A stretch of DNA of 64,000 bases from Aurelia coerulea (Eukaryota; Cnidaria; Scyphozoa; Semaeostomeae; Ulmaridae). The stretch is from positions 310,001-374,000 of the forward strand of contig CM076958.1 in assembly GCA_039566865.1 (NCBI GenBank). The letters run 5' to 3'. The notes below the pieces were generated by a model. It saw only the letters and a list, made by a program, of their open reading frames with translations, did no database searches and was not told the origin of the DNA. The position numbers and the translations under genes were made by a program. Below, one piece after another: positions 1 through 11,700 of this stretch; within the stretch, counting starts at the first letter, position 1, and each line of letters starts with the position of its first letter.

Positions 1-429
1 AGTAATCCCACTTTTCAAGAAAGGTTGCCCACTAACAGCATCAAATTATAGGCCTATTTCCCTTCTCTCTGTTTTCAGCAAAATCACAGAAAAAGTCATG
101 TATGAACGTCTCTATAAATTCCTTGAAAAACATGAAATCTTGTATTCTTTACAATTTGGTTTTCGTGCCAGCCATTCCATTAAACATCCCCTGGTTAGTT
201 TAACAGAAGCCATTAAAAGTTCACTAGACAATAGAAAATTTGGCTGTGGAATATTTATTGATTTGCAGAGGGCGTTTGATACAGTGAATCATAATATTCT
301 TTTGATGAAGCTTGAACATTATGGAATTAGAGGAACTACCTTAGATTGGTTTGAATCCTATCTCTTAGATAGGAAACAATGTGTCTCAGTGAATGGATCT
401 TACTCTTGTTATCTCAATGTTACCTGTGG

Positions 430-1427
430 CAGGGCATTTTTTAACATACTCAGTGGTGGGGGAATTGCCCCACCAGGCCCTATGACTTGCCCCACCACTG
501 ACGAGCAAAATGCTACTTTTACCCCAAATGCCTAGGCCACTGTGGGGCCCTTTCCAAAGAACGAACATAATGCAAATGTGATTAAATGTGCTGGCAAATA
601 GAAACAGAATATTCCCTTTTCTATCATCATTTGATGTTTTGGTGAAATTGCTCCACTACTAAGCCTGGAACCCTAAAGACTCAATCCTAAACGATACTTC
701 GGTATCAAAACAGCGTGATCATTATGTCATAAACATTTTGCAAAATGAAATAAATTGCAAACAACGCAAAGATTTCAATTCCTCATCCTGAAGCTAAATT
801 GCTAATTTCTCTTAGCTAATGCAGAGACATGGCCCCGGGGGGGGGGGGGGGGGCAATTGCACTCCCACTTTTGTCGAAAGATGGTCCTCGAGATTCCTTT
901 AAAACCGAAGAGAAAATTGCTGTGTATAGGTTGGGAAAGAATGTCAAATCTTCCACTTTAGCACTAGCAAGCATGATATCGGGAAATGCATTCTAAGCCA
1001 AAGAAGGATCTGTCTTCAAAAATTTTCCTCCTGCTCTGATTCATAGGGCAACTGTCACAAAAATAACAAAGTTTTCTTGTCGCTTGTGGCAAGCATGATA
1101 TTGGGAGATGCATTCTAAGCCAAAGTAAAGGGCGTGGCTTCAAAAATTTTCCTGGGGGCTTAGCCCCCAGGCCTCCTCGGTCCAATGCCCCCACTTAATT
1201 TACCCTGGCCACGCCGCTGAGCTAATGTCCTTGGTAAGAACACATCTTTACCAAAAAGAATGCCTTCAAGATACATGTTTGAAACAACCCTTGCGACAAT
1301 ACCTGGATTTTTTAGCGTATATCAACATCTGAAGCACCTGTCTATAAACCCTGTACAATTTCTTGTGGTGAGCGTGGGCCCTTTTGAAAAATGCCCCACC
1401 ACTCAAAAATCCTTATAAAATGCCCTG
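430..1427. mobile_element. Non-autonomous hAT-type transposon (998 bp)
   Basis: Flanked by an exact 8-bp duplication ACCTGTGG (422-429 and 1428-1435). Ends CAGGGCATTTT and AAAATGCCCTG are inverted repeats, with further inner matches around GTGGTGGGGC. The 8-bp target and CAGGG terminus fit the hAT superfamily. It carries no transposase reading frame and is itself interrupted at 822-1219. Confidence 0.88.
822..1219. mobile_element. Nested hAT-type element (398 bp) with two 124-bp-type units
   Basis: Exact 8-bp duplication AGCTAATG at 814-821 and 1220-1227. It begins CAGAGACATGGCC and ends GGCCACGCCGCTG. A poly-G run lies at 837-853. Two units related to the tandem repeat at 11.4-12.8 kb occur here on the opposite strand (the GCATGATATYGGG / TTCTAAGCCAAAG motifs at ~970-1040 and ~1090-1160). 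Confidence 0.82.
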
Positions 1428-2719
1428 ACCTGTGGGGTTCCACAGGGTTCTGTTCTTGGTTCTCTTCTTTTCTTAATTTACATTAATGATTTACCTCTCT
1501 CATCCTCAAAACTAGCCTTTCACTTATTTGCAGATGATACTAATATCCATTGTGAATCTGAAAGTCTTGATCAGCTTCAAAGTGTGGTTAACAAGGAATT
1601 AAAAAGAGTGAAAATGTGGCTTGACGTTAATAAATTGTCACTCAATGTTGATAAAACTAATTTCATAATTTTTAAGTCGCCTCAACATTCTTCACCTGAA
1701 ACTGTCAGCATCAAAATTGGAAAGTTTCCTATCAAGCAAACTTGTTATGTGAAATTTCTTGGTGTTCTTCTGGATGAAAATCTTTCATGGAAGTATCACT
1801 TAACAGAACTATCCAAAAAACTGGCTAGAACTTGTGGTATGTTTTTCAAAGTAAGACACTTCTTACCCATCAATATTTTAGTCTGTCTTTATAACTCTTT
1901 ATTTTCACCGTTTCTACAATATGGCATTTTAGTTTGGGGTCTTACCCATGAAACTCATATCAATCCAATATTTTTGTTGCAGAAAAGGGTCATAAGGGCT
2001 ATTGTGTTTGAACACTTTACTTCTCCCACTACACCTCTCTTTTCTGATTTAAAGATTTTAAAGCTGCGTGATCTATTTCAAGTGAAACTGCTTTCTTTCG
2101 TATACGATTGTGTAAATAAGATTCCTTCTTGTTTTCATTCTTTTTTTGATTTAGTTCAATCTGTTCATCAACACGGTACACGGCAAGCCTCTAAAAATGA
2201 TATTTTTCTAACTCAGAAAAATACTGCTCAATATGGTCTTCGATCAGTTCGTTACTTTGGAGCTAAGTGCTGGAATGAAATTCCCATGGATATAAAAAAA
2301 TTACCCTCTGCTATTAGTTTTCGTTGTAAACTCAAAGCTTTCCTCTTTGAAAATAATTATCAAAATTGATCTTTGAATAGTAGGCACAAGAAGGTCACCA
2401 TCCGCCCTAGTCATTTAATCTCGCTGAAAGTATATAATCTCGATCAAATGTATATGAAATTCTATTAAAACAGGGGGTGCTCTCTCCTCGATTAGTCTGA
2501 CTACTGAGAGAGCTCCTCCTTTAAGTAATTCCCTCCATACAATTTATCTTTTCTCTTCGTTTTGTTGAATATATAGTTTTTTTTAAATTTTGCTTACCGA
2601 TGTATCAATTTTCTGTATCTTTTATTCTTGTAGTTTAGTTATTTGACTGTTTAGTTATTTTAAAACATTGTATGAAGTGGAATTTAAAATATATGAAACT
2701 GAAACTGAAACTGAAACTG

Positions 2720-3657
2720 CAAATAGCTCCCCCATCCATTTTTCATCAACGTTGTTCTTGTTTACAGAAGCAAATGTAGTTTGTGGAGGCCAGAAAATCT
2801 CTAACTGATTTTCGAAGAACGAAATATCAGCTGTGTTTCCGTCCTGAGTAATAAAGTTTCGTGAATCTCCTAAGGGTCCTTTGGTAGTTTTGAGAACCTG
2901 TGCTGCGAAGCACTTGTATCTCGACAAGCAGGATATAGCCTCGTTTTTGCAATGAGACTTGAAGAGAAACTTCCTTGGCTGAAAATGATCAACAACGAAA
3001 TGAAATAAAATGATGAACAGGAGAAGATCAAATGCATTTCAGCGATCAAATGATGATTATGATCTGTTTTACATCACATCTTCATTCTGAGGTAATTCGT
3101 TTTTAAATTTCTTCTGCTACTGTTATTTTTATTCCGCGTTTCTTTCATCAATTAGCTGTGAAATGAACCCATTTTAGTTTTGATTTCTCAGCTGGAATTC
3201 CATGCAGGCCGAATAGCGAAACTAAAATGAACGTGGGCTGTTGTATTGTTTTCTATCACAATAATAGCACAATAAATAGACCTTTAGTTTCTTTCGTGTC
3301 CAAGAGGAAAATAAGAGGAATGTGATTTAGGCCATCCAATCCAACGAGCTCCGTTTAAACTTGTCATGGTCTTGCTCTGGACTTCTTGGAAAGATTGCTA
3401 AATTGCGGAGACCCAAAAAAGCAAGGGATCATCACAGACAAATTGTCAGGCGCCAGAGAAGTAATAATATTCTTAGAAATAATATTCGCGAATCTTATTC
3501 ATTTCAGTTTCATATTCTAAATCCCACTACCCCTTGACTAGGTACATAATTTATTGAAATAACTATACACAGACAAATAACTAAATCACAAGAACATACA
3601 GTAAGACAATAATAAAATTAATAGTGCATCAATTGAGTAAATAACCTTCAGGCTGAA
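2720..3657. other. Intergenic, no gene seen
   Basis: AT-rich sequence between the LINE tail and the first small inverted-repeat element. Nothing recognisable on either strand. Confidence 0.5.
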
Positions 3658-3846
3658 ATAGACGTTTTAGCTATTCTACAAAAGAGTCTGGGTGGATTGA
3701 GGAGCGATATTTTTGTACAATTTTATACAAAGTGTTTGATACAGTGGCGTTAGAGCTTCTATCACCATTGTGCCGATTCAAAAATTCTACAAATTTATCA
3801 AAGTATCAGTTGATCTACATTCTTTTTTAGAATAGCTAAAAGGTCT
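3658..3846. mobile_element. MITE family 'ATAGACC', copy 1
   Basis: Terminal inverted repeats of ~20 bp: ATAGACGTTTTAGCTATTCT on the left and AGAATAGCTAAAAGGTCT on the right. The interior (GCGTTAGAGCTTCTA, ATTCAAAAATTCTACA) matches copies at 48882-49054 and 55713-55897. Confidence 0.8.
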
Positions 3847-3867
3847 TTTGTTGAATTAGACCCCCAT

Positions 3868-4263
3868 TTATAAGAACCAATCCATTGTATTCATTGTACA
3901 AGAACTCCAGGCTGACTTCCAAACAGGTAAGGTTCTTATGTCTCGTTCAATTCCTACCCTGACCATCCCCCCGGGACACCCCTGGGCATTTGCACGAAAA
4001 ATATTCCTGGCCCCCGGGCATTTGACCGTAGATTTTTCCCCGGCCCCCGGGCATTTGAATAGCATTTGACTAGAACAGGAGCTTTTGCTTATACAGTAAC
4101 TGGGAATATGGCACGAAAAATATTCCCGGCCCCCGAGCATTTGACCACCGATTTTTTCCCTGCCCCCGGGCATTTGAGCAAGGAATTTTTGTTGACCTCC
4201 GGGCTGCGGGGGGGATGGTCAGGGTAGGAATTGAACGAGACATTATACGCTGGGGTTTACTGT
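3868..4263. mobile_element. Fragment of a CAGTAGAAAC-type mariner-like MITE, split by 3939-4242
   Basis: The left piece (AAGAACTCCAGGCTG...GGTTCTTA) and right piece (TATACGCTGGGGTTTACTGTA) line up with the right half of the element at 26239-26617, which has AAGAACTCTGCAGGCTG and TATGCGAGTTTCTACTGTA. It ends at a TA. Confidence 0.6.
3939..4242. mobile_element. Harbinger-type MITE (304 bp)
   Basis: Ends TGTCTCGTTCAATTCC and GGAATTGAACGAGACA are a perfect inverted repeat that extends to about 35 bp through CTACCCTGACCATCC. Flanked by TTA on both sides (3936-3938, 4243-4245), the PIF/Harbinger target. The interior holds three copies of a CCCCCGGGCATTTGA motif. Confidence 0.82.
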
Positions 4264-5701
4264 ATGCAAAATTAATACAATATGCAAGCAATTACAAAAC
4301 CAAGGGAACAAGTTTGGCAGGTGCTTGCTAGTCATTCAAATATACTCCAACAAAACAGCTGTTGTTAGCTCTCATAAGTTGTTAGCTAGTTGTTATTTAT
4401 AGATCCAGCAACAAAGTGACCAGAGGCATTTGGCGCAAGAGGATGATTAATGTAACACTTCAATTTTTTTTGATAATGAAAGTAATGGCTAGTGATAATT
4501 TCTTAACGGTTCAGCAAGTGTTTTTGGTGTTATAGTACGAACCATCCTCCCAAGAAGGGAACACCAAGTTGATAAAAGCATGCAGAATCTTCAGGGAAGT
4601 TGAAAGGATTGAAATGACCAAATGAATATAGGTAGCCTAAACCATCTTTGATGTTTAGCATATTTTGTTACAACTTGTAACGTTATTCAAGATATTGACA
4701 TGTGTTTGTCTTTCAAAAGACATTCTGATAAATCATTCATAAAATGCAATTATGGCAATTTTAATAATTAATAACAATTTAAGTATGCTTAACTTGTTAA
4801 AGGACATCACCTTTAAAGCAATGTGTTTCACTTTATTAAGGGATTTCGCAAAATTGGTTTAAAGTATGAAATCCTCCAGCTAATCTTTGCCTTTTCTGAA
4901 TTTCATCGTGATGTTTATTGTTTATTCTTGTGAAGAATTGATGACAAAGGAGAAAAAAATGACAATTTGTTATGAGAAAAAGTTTTTGCATTATGAAAAG
5001 GATTTTTTACTTGTAGAAATCATTGAAATTGGTATATCAGGCAAAGCAGAAAGGAAATTTCGCTGGTCTGAATTATAATCTTATAAGTTTAAATGTGAAA
5101 CTTTCAAGTGCTTGGTAAGTCAAAAGAAACGGCCACCATTTCAAAGGCTACTGCTCCCTGGATATAAAGGCAATGATATTAGCAAATATATGATACAGTG
5201 GACATCTTCAAATCCATTTTAGATTTACATGACTGAAATTGGCCACTCCGTTCTGACAATCATGAGGGAGTTTCCTAAGAGACCTTGAAAATATGCCTAA
5301 AATCACAACAAAATTGTCTGCCTTACAGGTATATGGCTTTCAGATCCTTCAGCATGATTTCTTTGGGAGGATGAAAATATCATCCCCAGGAGCATAGCAA
5401 CATCGTTCCATGTGGTTTCTCTCCCCAGTGGATAACATGTTGTGCTAATGCATGTACAGTACTGTATGTACAAATTGCTGTAAGGCCCATGTACAGCAGA
5501 AATACTAGGGGAAATTTGTTTGTGTTTTGGCATGTTTTGAGAGTTTCTTGTATGCTATAATTTCTTTTGTAGCTGAAGATGAGCTGTATGTTATGTTCAA
5601 GATAACAAGATAATCTGTTGAAAGATGGTTAATTGAAGATCTGTCACCAAGAACTGTAAACCACAAATGAAAATTTATCATCTAAAGAAAACTTTGTTAG
5701 A
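4264..5701. other. Upstream region of the ITPRID-like gene
   Basis: About 1.4 kb of AT-rich sequence before the start codon. It must hold the 5' UTR and promoter, but I see no TATA box or 5' exon that I can defend. Confidence 0.4.
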
Positions 5702-5771
5702 ATGGATGGAAGTGAAGGAAATGAAGAACAAGTTTCATCACCAACATTTCATACTTTAAGGACCTTGGAAC
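5702..5771 (+). CDS. ITPRID2-like: ITPRID-like exon 1 (start codon)
   Basis: Coding part of exon 1, residues 1-23 plus one base. Starts MDGSEGNEEQVSSPTFHTL. The donor is GTAAGT directly after base 5771. Intron phase 1, matching exon 2. The promoter and 5' UTR upstream were not located. Confidence 0.8.
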
Positions 5772-8700
5772 GTAAGTTACCCTATAATTTTACCTTTTAA
5801 TTACACTCAAAATCTTGAATATATCACTTGAAAAACCACTAGAATTTGGCTGGTCTTAGATTTTAATGGCCTGGTCAAACTGGGCAATAATTTTGCTGAG
5901 GTCATATTTCCAAATGCTTCGCAAACTTTGCTTAGTTTTACCAACCATGCATATGCATTTGATGAATTTTTCAGTTTCTGTTTTTGAGTTTCATGTTGGC
6001 AAAACTAAATGTTTGCTTAAATTCTGGAATTTGACATATTTTGCGAAAATTTTGTTCTATTCATATGAAATATTACAATAAATCTTACATACTGGGCGCT
6101 GATGTTGTCCTTGTTGCTGGTGGTTCCCGGGTGGGTGATGGTGGGGGTCGTTGTTTTTGCTGCATATGCAATTACACTGCAGCGATCACACATTTTCCTT
6201 TATTAAGTTCCTTTGTGTTACTTTATTTTCCTTTATTAACGTTTAGATTAAGAAAGTTGTATTTTGTATAGTTGCTAGCGCCATTCACAGTGAGAGCATG
6301 ATGACTTTATGTCTTTTCCCCCTGTGAATGGCGGTAATTACCCCCCGTGGTAATTATTGTATTATTGTTGGTTTTAGTTGAATGAGAAAACTGTCAAATT
6401 TTGCTGATGGTTTATAAATATTTTAGATTGATTAAAAACTTGGAAAAATATATAACTAGAAACTTGATGTAGAGAGGTTGGACGATAGGAAATGCTAAGA
6501 TATGGTTTAACACGCTGAGACCTTTCGGACTTGTGTCCTCATCAGAGTGTATTTAGATATTTAATTAGGAGTTTAGAAGGGCATGTCCCTCTTTCAATAG
6601 TTTTTCTTCGTAATAAAGTTAGATTAATTATGGTTTCTGTAGTTCAAAGAAGAATTTTCCAACGTACATTTCACAAGCATTTTCTTAAAGAAATGAAATA
6701 GTTTCCTGAACATGTTTCTGTGTCTGAAACAAATTTCATGGTGTAGTTCCATGTGAAACTTTAGGACAATTAGAGCTACTGTATAAAAGTCTTGTGATTT
6801 TTTAAATATCAGAAGATTTGTCTGCAACAATTCAGATGCATTTAGTTTAAAAAAAACAGGAGATTATTAAAATTTTAATATATTATGCTTAAATACCATT
6901 ACCCTTCCTATTAAGATTTGGATTAAAAGTGAATGTAAAAAATGGTCTGTGAGTGATTAAATACTTGCCTATCTCAGTAGAAAGCAAATATTATAGATTA
7001 CTGTTTTCAAGTTGCTTTGATTTAGCAAAGCTCGTTGCCTTTATTTGGCAAGCTTAAATAGAGCGTTTTAAATCCTTCCTTTATAAACAATTTTAGAAGC
7101 CACAGTTTATTGCTTGTTGGTTTGTTCAAGAGTGTTTTTTGAACCAAGATATTATTGGAAGCAACTGTCTGAATGAGATTGTCCATAGAAAATGCTTAGT
7201 TCGACTGTTCGATGGCTTAATCAGAGATTTAAAATATTTGAACAAACAAACTAAAATGAGAATGAACTACTGCAACGACTGTTATGATATTAACAAAGGC
7301 TATCCTCCATTGATGCTCCTTGTAAGATTCATAAGAAGGGTCTAGCTGTTCACTGAGATTTGATATCGGTGAAAATCCGAATGTAATTAGAACTGTCACA
7401 TTCTCAAATATGAATCCTCGTTTTGTTGACAAATGTACGCTATTTCTTTTATCATTAAATCGCTTATGATAAAAGCGAACTAAAGATAGTAAATACCAGA
7501 AAATGATCGTAAACTATGCACGATGGAGAAAGAACTTGAAGCTAAAATCTTTATGGAAGAAAATGAGAAAATAATTAGAATAAAGAACTGTAAATTTTGT
7601 ACTTAAGGTTACAATAAACGTTTGAAGCATTGGTTTTCGTTTTCTCTCCCAAAAGACAAACAATTCGTGGAATCTAGTAAAACTATACACCATTCGATTC
7701 GTAAGAATGTAGGGATTCTAGCCATATCTAAATACTTGGCAAATATTGTAAAATGATATTTTCTAGACAAATGTATTGCTTAAAAGAGTATACCACCTTC
7801 AAAAGCTATTTTGTGCCCTTGTGTTGGAGGTAACATTTGGGTGAAAAACGGTAGTTTCTTTCTTTTAATCAAGATTTCTCCCTTTTCAACATTTCTCTTA
7901 CTTCCAAAGATTGTATGTTTTGTTTTTCAAAAGTTAGGCTGCTTGGATTTGAAGAAATCCGAAAATTGACATGGTTGGCCTGGCCTACAAAGGATTACCG
8001 TAACCTTAAAAAATGAAACAATAGTATTGCATTTAATAGTTAGTCTGAGTTGGTTTCTGCCTCTCCCTGCATTTTGTCATTTGTATTGGACTGTGCAGAC
8101 AATTTATTCTACCAAAGAATGTTGGTTTAGCGTTTATTTTTATTCATTTTTATACGAAACTGCGATTAAATATTATTCACATTCGGAAATTTGTCAGATT
8201 CTACAAACTTAGCCTGCGTGCAAACTAAACTCCGTCTCAAATTAGATGTCATCTGAGATTTGCGATAACGCAAAATTCCTTTACAAAGCGCTTCTGTTGT
8301 TGTTATATGCGGGAATTTGCAGGTGACATCTAATTTGAGGCAGACCATACTCACGCAGGCTGTACGAAATGTGTAAAATATTGTTTGATCCAGACAAAAT
8401 ACCCAAAAGGTCTATTGATCTTTCTTTCTTTTTCACTATGAACATCATAGTGATTCTCTTTTTGTTCGTCTCTTTCAGGCACATGGACTGGCGGATCAAA
8501 TGAAAGCGTGCAGCAATGGATTGATAGTCTGACCGAGGTTGATTTACATGGCACGACAGAGAGGCCAGCAACTCCTCTTCTTGAAATAGAGTCACGTACT
8601 TATGGGGATATTCATTTTTTACCAATTCCTGGCACCGGAGGTAAAGTTTTGATTTCAATGTATTTGGAAATAATTTTTGCAGTAAACAGGAAAGGCATAA

Positions 8701-11700
8701 AATCGTGCAGAAATACAAACCTCGTTTAGCTTCATGTATCAGTTGTTTGTACGTGCTACTATAATTCCTTAGATATACTGGGTGACAAAAAAACCAACTT
8801 TACGAGCTAGATCATAAAAAAAGATCATAACTACAGTCGTTGCCAAAACTCTTGAAAAAAATCACATATTTTTGCTCAGCTCTCCCCCCTTCCCCCCTAC
8901 AATGTTGGTTTCTTGTGCGATTACGCATTTCTCACGTGCACAAAAACGCAGCCAAAGCGATTTTCTTCATATTTGGTGATCAGTGCTTCAGACCAACATT
9001 GTTCAGGGGGGCAAGGGGGCAGGGAAAAAGAGAAACAATAAGTTTCCTGCAATGTATTTTGGATGCTTCGCCAGACAAGAAAGCAGAGAAATGACATGTT
9101 TTTTTCAAGTTGTTTTGGCAAGGATTGTAGCTCTTTCAAATGAAAAGTCACGACAGATGCTTCGTATCACAGCTTAGTTAAAAGCCTTAGCTATCGTTTG
9201 AGATGCTACATGGTCATTTTAAGCATTGATTACCATCCGTAAAACTAGTTTCAAAAAAATTTTGAATCCATGATTCCTCATTTTGAGTAAAATAGTCGCC
9301 TTCATTTTCCAGTCAAAATGTTGTCAAAACTCAACTGAGCGATGGATTGGAAGTCGTCGTCTGGGGAAACGTTTTGATGGCGAAATGATTGAGCTCTGTG
9401 CCTCATTCAAATTTCATGCTCCAAAGCAAATTTGGAATTCAGCTTGTTTCATATCTTGCAAAACATGGACTGGAAAATGAGGGAATAGTCCGAGAAATAA
9501 ATGAATTACCATATATTTGAAACTGTTTTTTCGGACGATAGGCATAAATTAAACCAACTTAAACAAAACAAACAACATCTTAAAGGGGCTGGATAAGAAA
9601 TACGTAAACAAATCCACGGTTTGTGCATCGAATATCGCATTTTGAAAGGAGAAATTCCTTTGTAATTAGCTAAATCCAAAAGGAGAGATCCTTATCTAGA
9701 TACAGGCTGATCTTTGGGTGAAAGATCAACGAAAATACTTGTTGGAAATCCATTTATATCACAGCAATCCCAAAACATATGGAGATCTAATTTGTATCAG
9801 AAGAAAGTGCAAAGTCGAATCTCCAAGATGATACATTTATTTTGAATTTTCATTGAATAGTCACGATAAATTAACTCATCAGAAAACAGCCAAATCAAAA
9901 ATTTCTCCGACAGTTTCTTATTCAGCCCCTTTAAAAGATAGCTCAGCCTTTCTGTTCATAACATGTGCTTTCAGGAAAATATGTGCGATCTAGCTTGTGA
10001 CGTTTTTTAGGGTCACCCGGTACACAAATATGTTGATTTTTTATTTAATGTATTGTTTAATGTCCTTTGTGACCTTTCTGCTTTGAGCTTCTTGCACAAA
10101 AAGCAGTAATCTGTCATTGTGCGGATAATTCTCCCCTCGAGTTAAATACAGCATAGGTTCCAAATCTTTAAAAAGTCTGGTGTGAAATTGAATGACCTAT
10201 TTCTTTGAACTGAATGACTTCAAAGAAACTTTAGCTATTTCTCTATAATTCTACCGTTGGACTTTTCGGAAATCTTCAATATTTTCAGAATTAGGGTGAT
10301 TTTCTTCTTTTTCAAGAATTCAAGAAAAATGTTGAAAAAAACTTAAAACCATCGTAATTTCTAAACTGTTTGACGTAACATGACGTAATTTCGAAGAACA
10401 CCATAATTTATAAATGCCTACATTATGGTATCAAGCAAAAATCTGTCACTCATCTGGTTTATGATTTAGAAATTGGATGACGTCACATCCTCAAATTAGT
10501 TGAAATGTAAGATACACTGTAATTTCCAAAAATATTCAAAATTTCTCAAAAGCCCAACGGTAGAATTATAGATAAGTATCTAAAGTTTCTTTCAAGCCAT
10601 TCAATCAGAAGAAATAGGTCATATAATTTGACACAGACCTTTTTACACTGAGATAATGATTTGAAACCTATGCTGTTAAATACCACATTCTTCAGGGGAG
10701 AAATAATCTAAACAAGAATCTCCTTATTCTCTTTCTTTATCTATCTGAAATTTGTAGGAGTCTTTATCTGAAATTTAATTCTCAAATATCTGTTTTCTAT
10801 CATAGATGACGAACTGTTGTTGGGTGCAGAAGCAAAATCTCTTTCCCGTGCTGGATCAGAAGGAGGCTACAGCAGTTACTCTCCTCGGTTATCTCCAATG
10901 ATCTTCGAGAACAGCGAACGACCTGAATTTCCAATATGGCAAGTCTTTTCCCTTTTCTTTTAATTTCCAAACAATTTTTTGATAAATATTAACAAGTAAT
11001 GCGAGGCGAGTAGTTTTGACATAACTGCGAAAGAATTTCAAACGTAATCTTTGAAACTGTTAATGCTTTTGTGTAAAAATTTTAACTGAGAAACTGAAAC
11101 TACTAGCCCAATACTATCCTGATGTTATTTAGAAGAATAAGATTTTTTAATTTGTCAGTGAGGTCAGAAGCTGTTATTGGGAACCTCCTTGATCGAAGTT
11201 TTTCATTGACATTTGATCAAGGAACTAAATTGGCCAACGATTACGGAAATGATAAAATGCGAGACAGCTACTATTACATACAAAGCATTGTCAGGCAGAG
11301 GCTCACATTCAAATTTTGTTTGGGGGGGTGTCAACATGCCCTGGACCGACTAAATTTTTTCGGGCCGACTGAACGTAACCTTGATCGTTTTGTGACAATT
11401 ATGCTAGTACATCAGCGCACGAGGACAATTTTTGAAGCAGGATCCTTTACTTTGGCTTAGAATGCATCTCCCAATATCATGCTTGCCTTTAGCGACAAGG
11501 AAACCTGGATCGTTATGTGACAATTATGCTATACATCATCGCACGAGGACAATTTTTGAAGAAGGATCCTTTACTTTGGCTTAGAATGCATCTCCCAATA
11601 TCATGCTTGCCTTTAGCGACAAGGAAACCTTGATCAATTTGTGACAGTGATCCTATGAATCAGAGGACGAGGAAAATTTTTGAAGACAGATCCCTTACTT

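Larger units (their letters stand above)
1..2719 (+). mobile_element. Non-LTR retrotransposon (LINE, CR1/L2/Jockey-like) 3' part, split by a hAT-type insertion
   Basis: The reverse transcriptase is open from base 2 to 429 and resumes at 1436-2369. Skipping the insertion and one target copy keeps a single frame of 453 codons. Motifs: NYRPISLLSVFSKITEKVMY, AFDTVNHNILL, GVPQGSVLG across the junction, FADD at 1527-1538 (catalytic aspartates), and the C-terminal 'WNEIPxxIKxLPS' pattern. It ends FENNYQN then TGA/TAA context at 2369. The 3' end carries a (TGAAAC)n tail at ~2693-2719. The 5' part lies outside the window. Confidence 0.93.
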
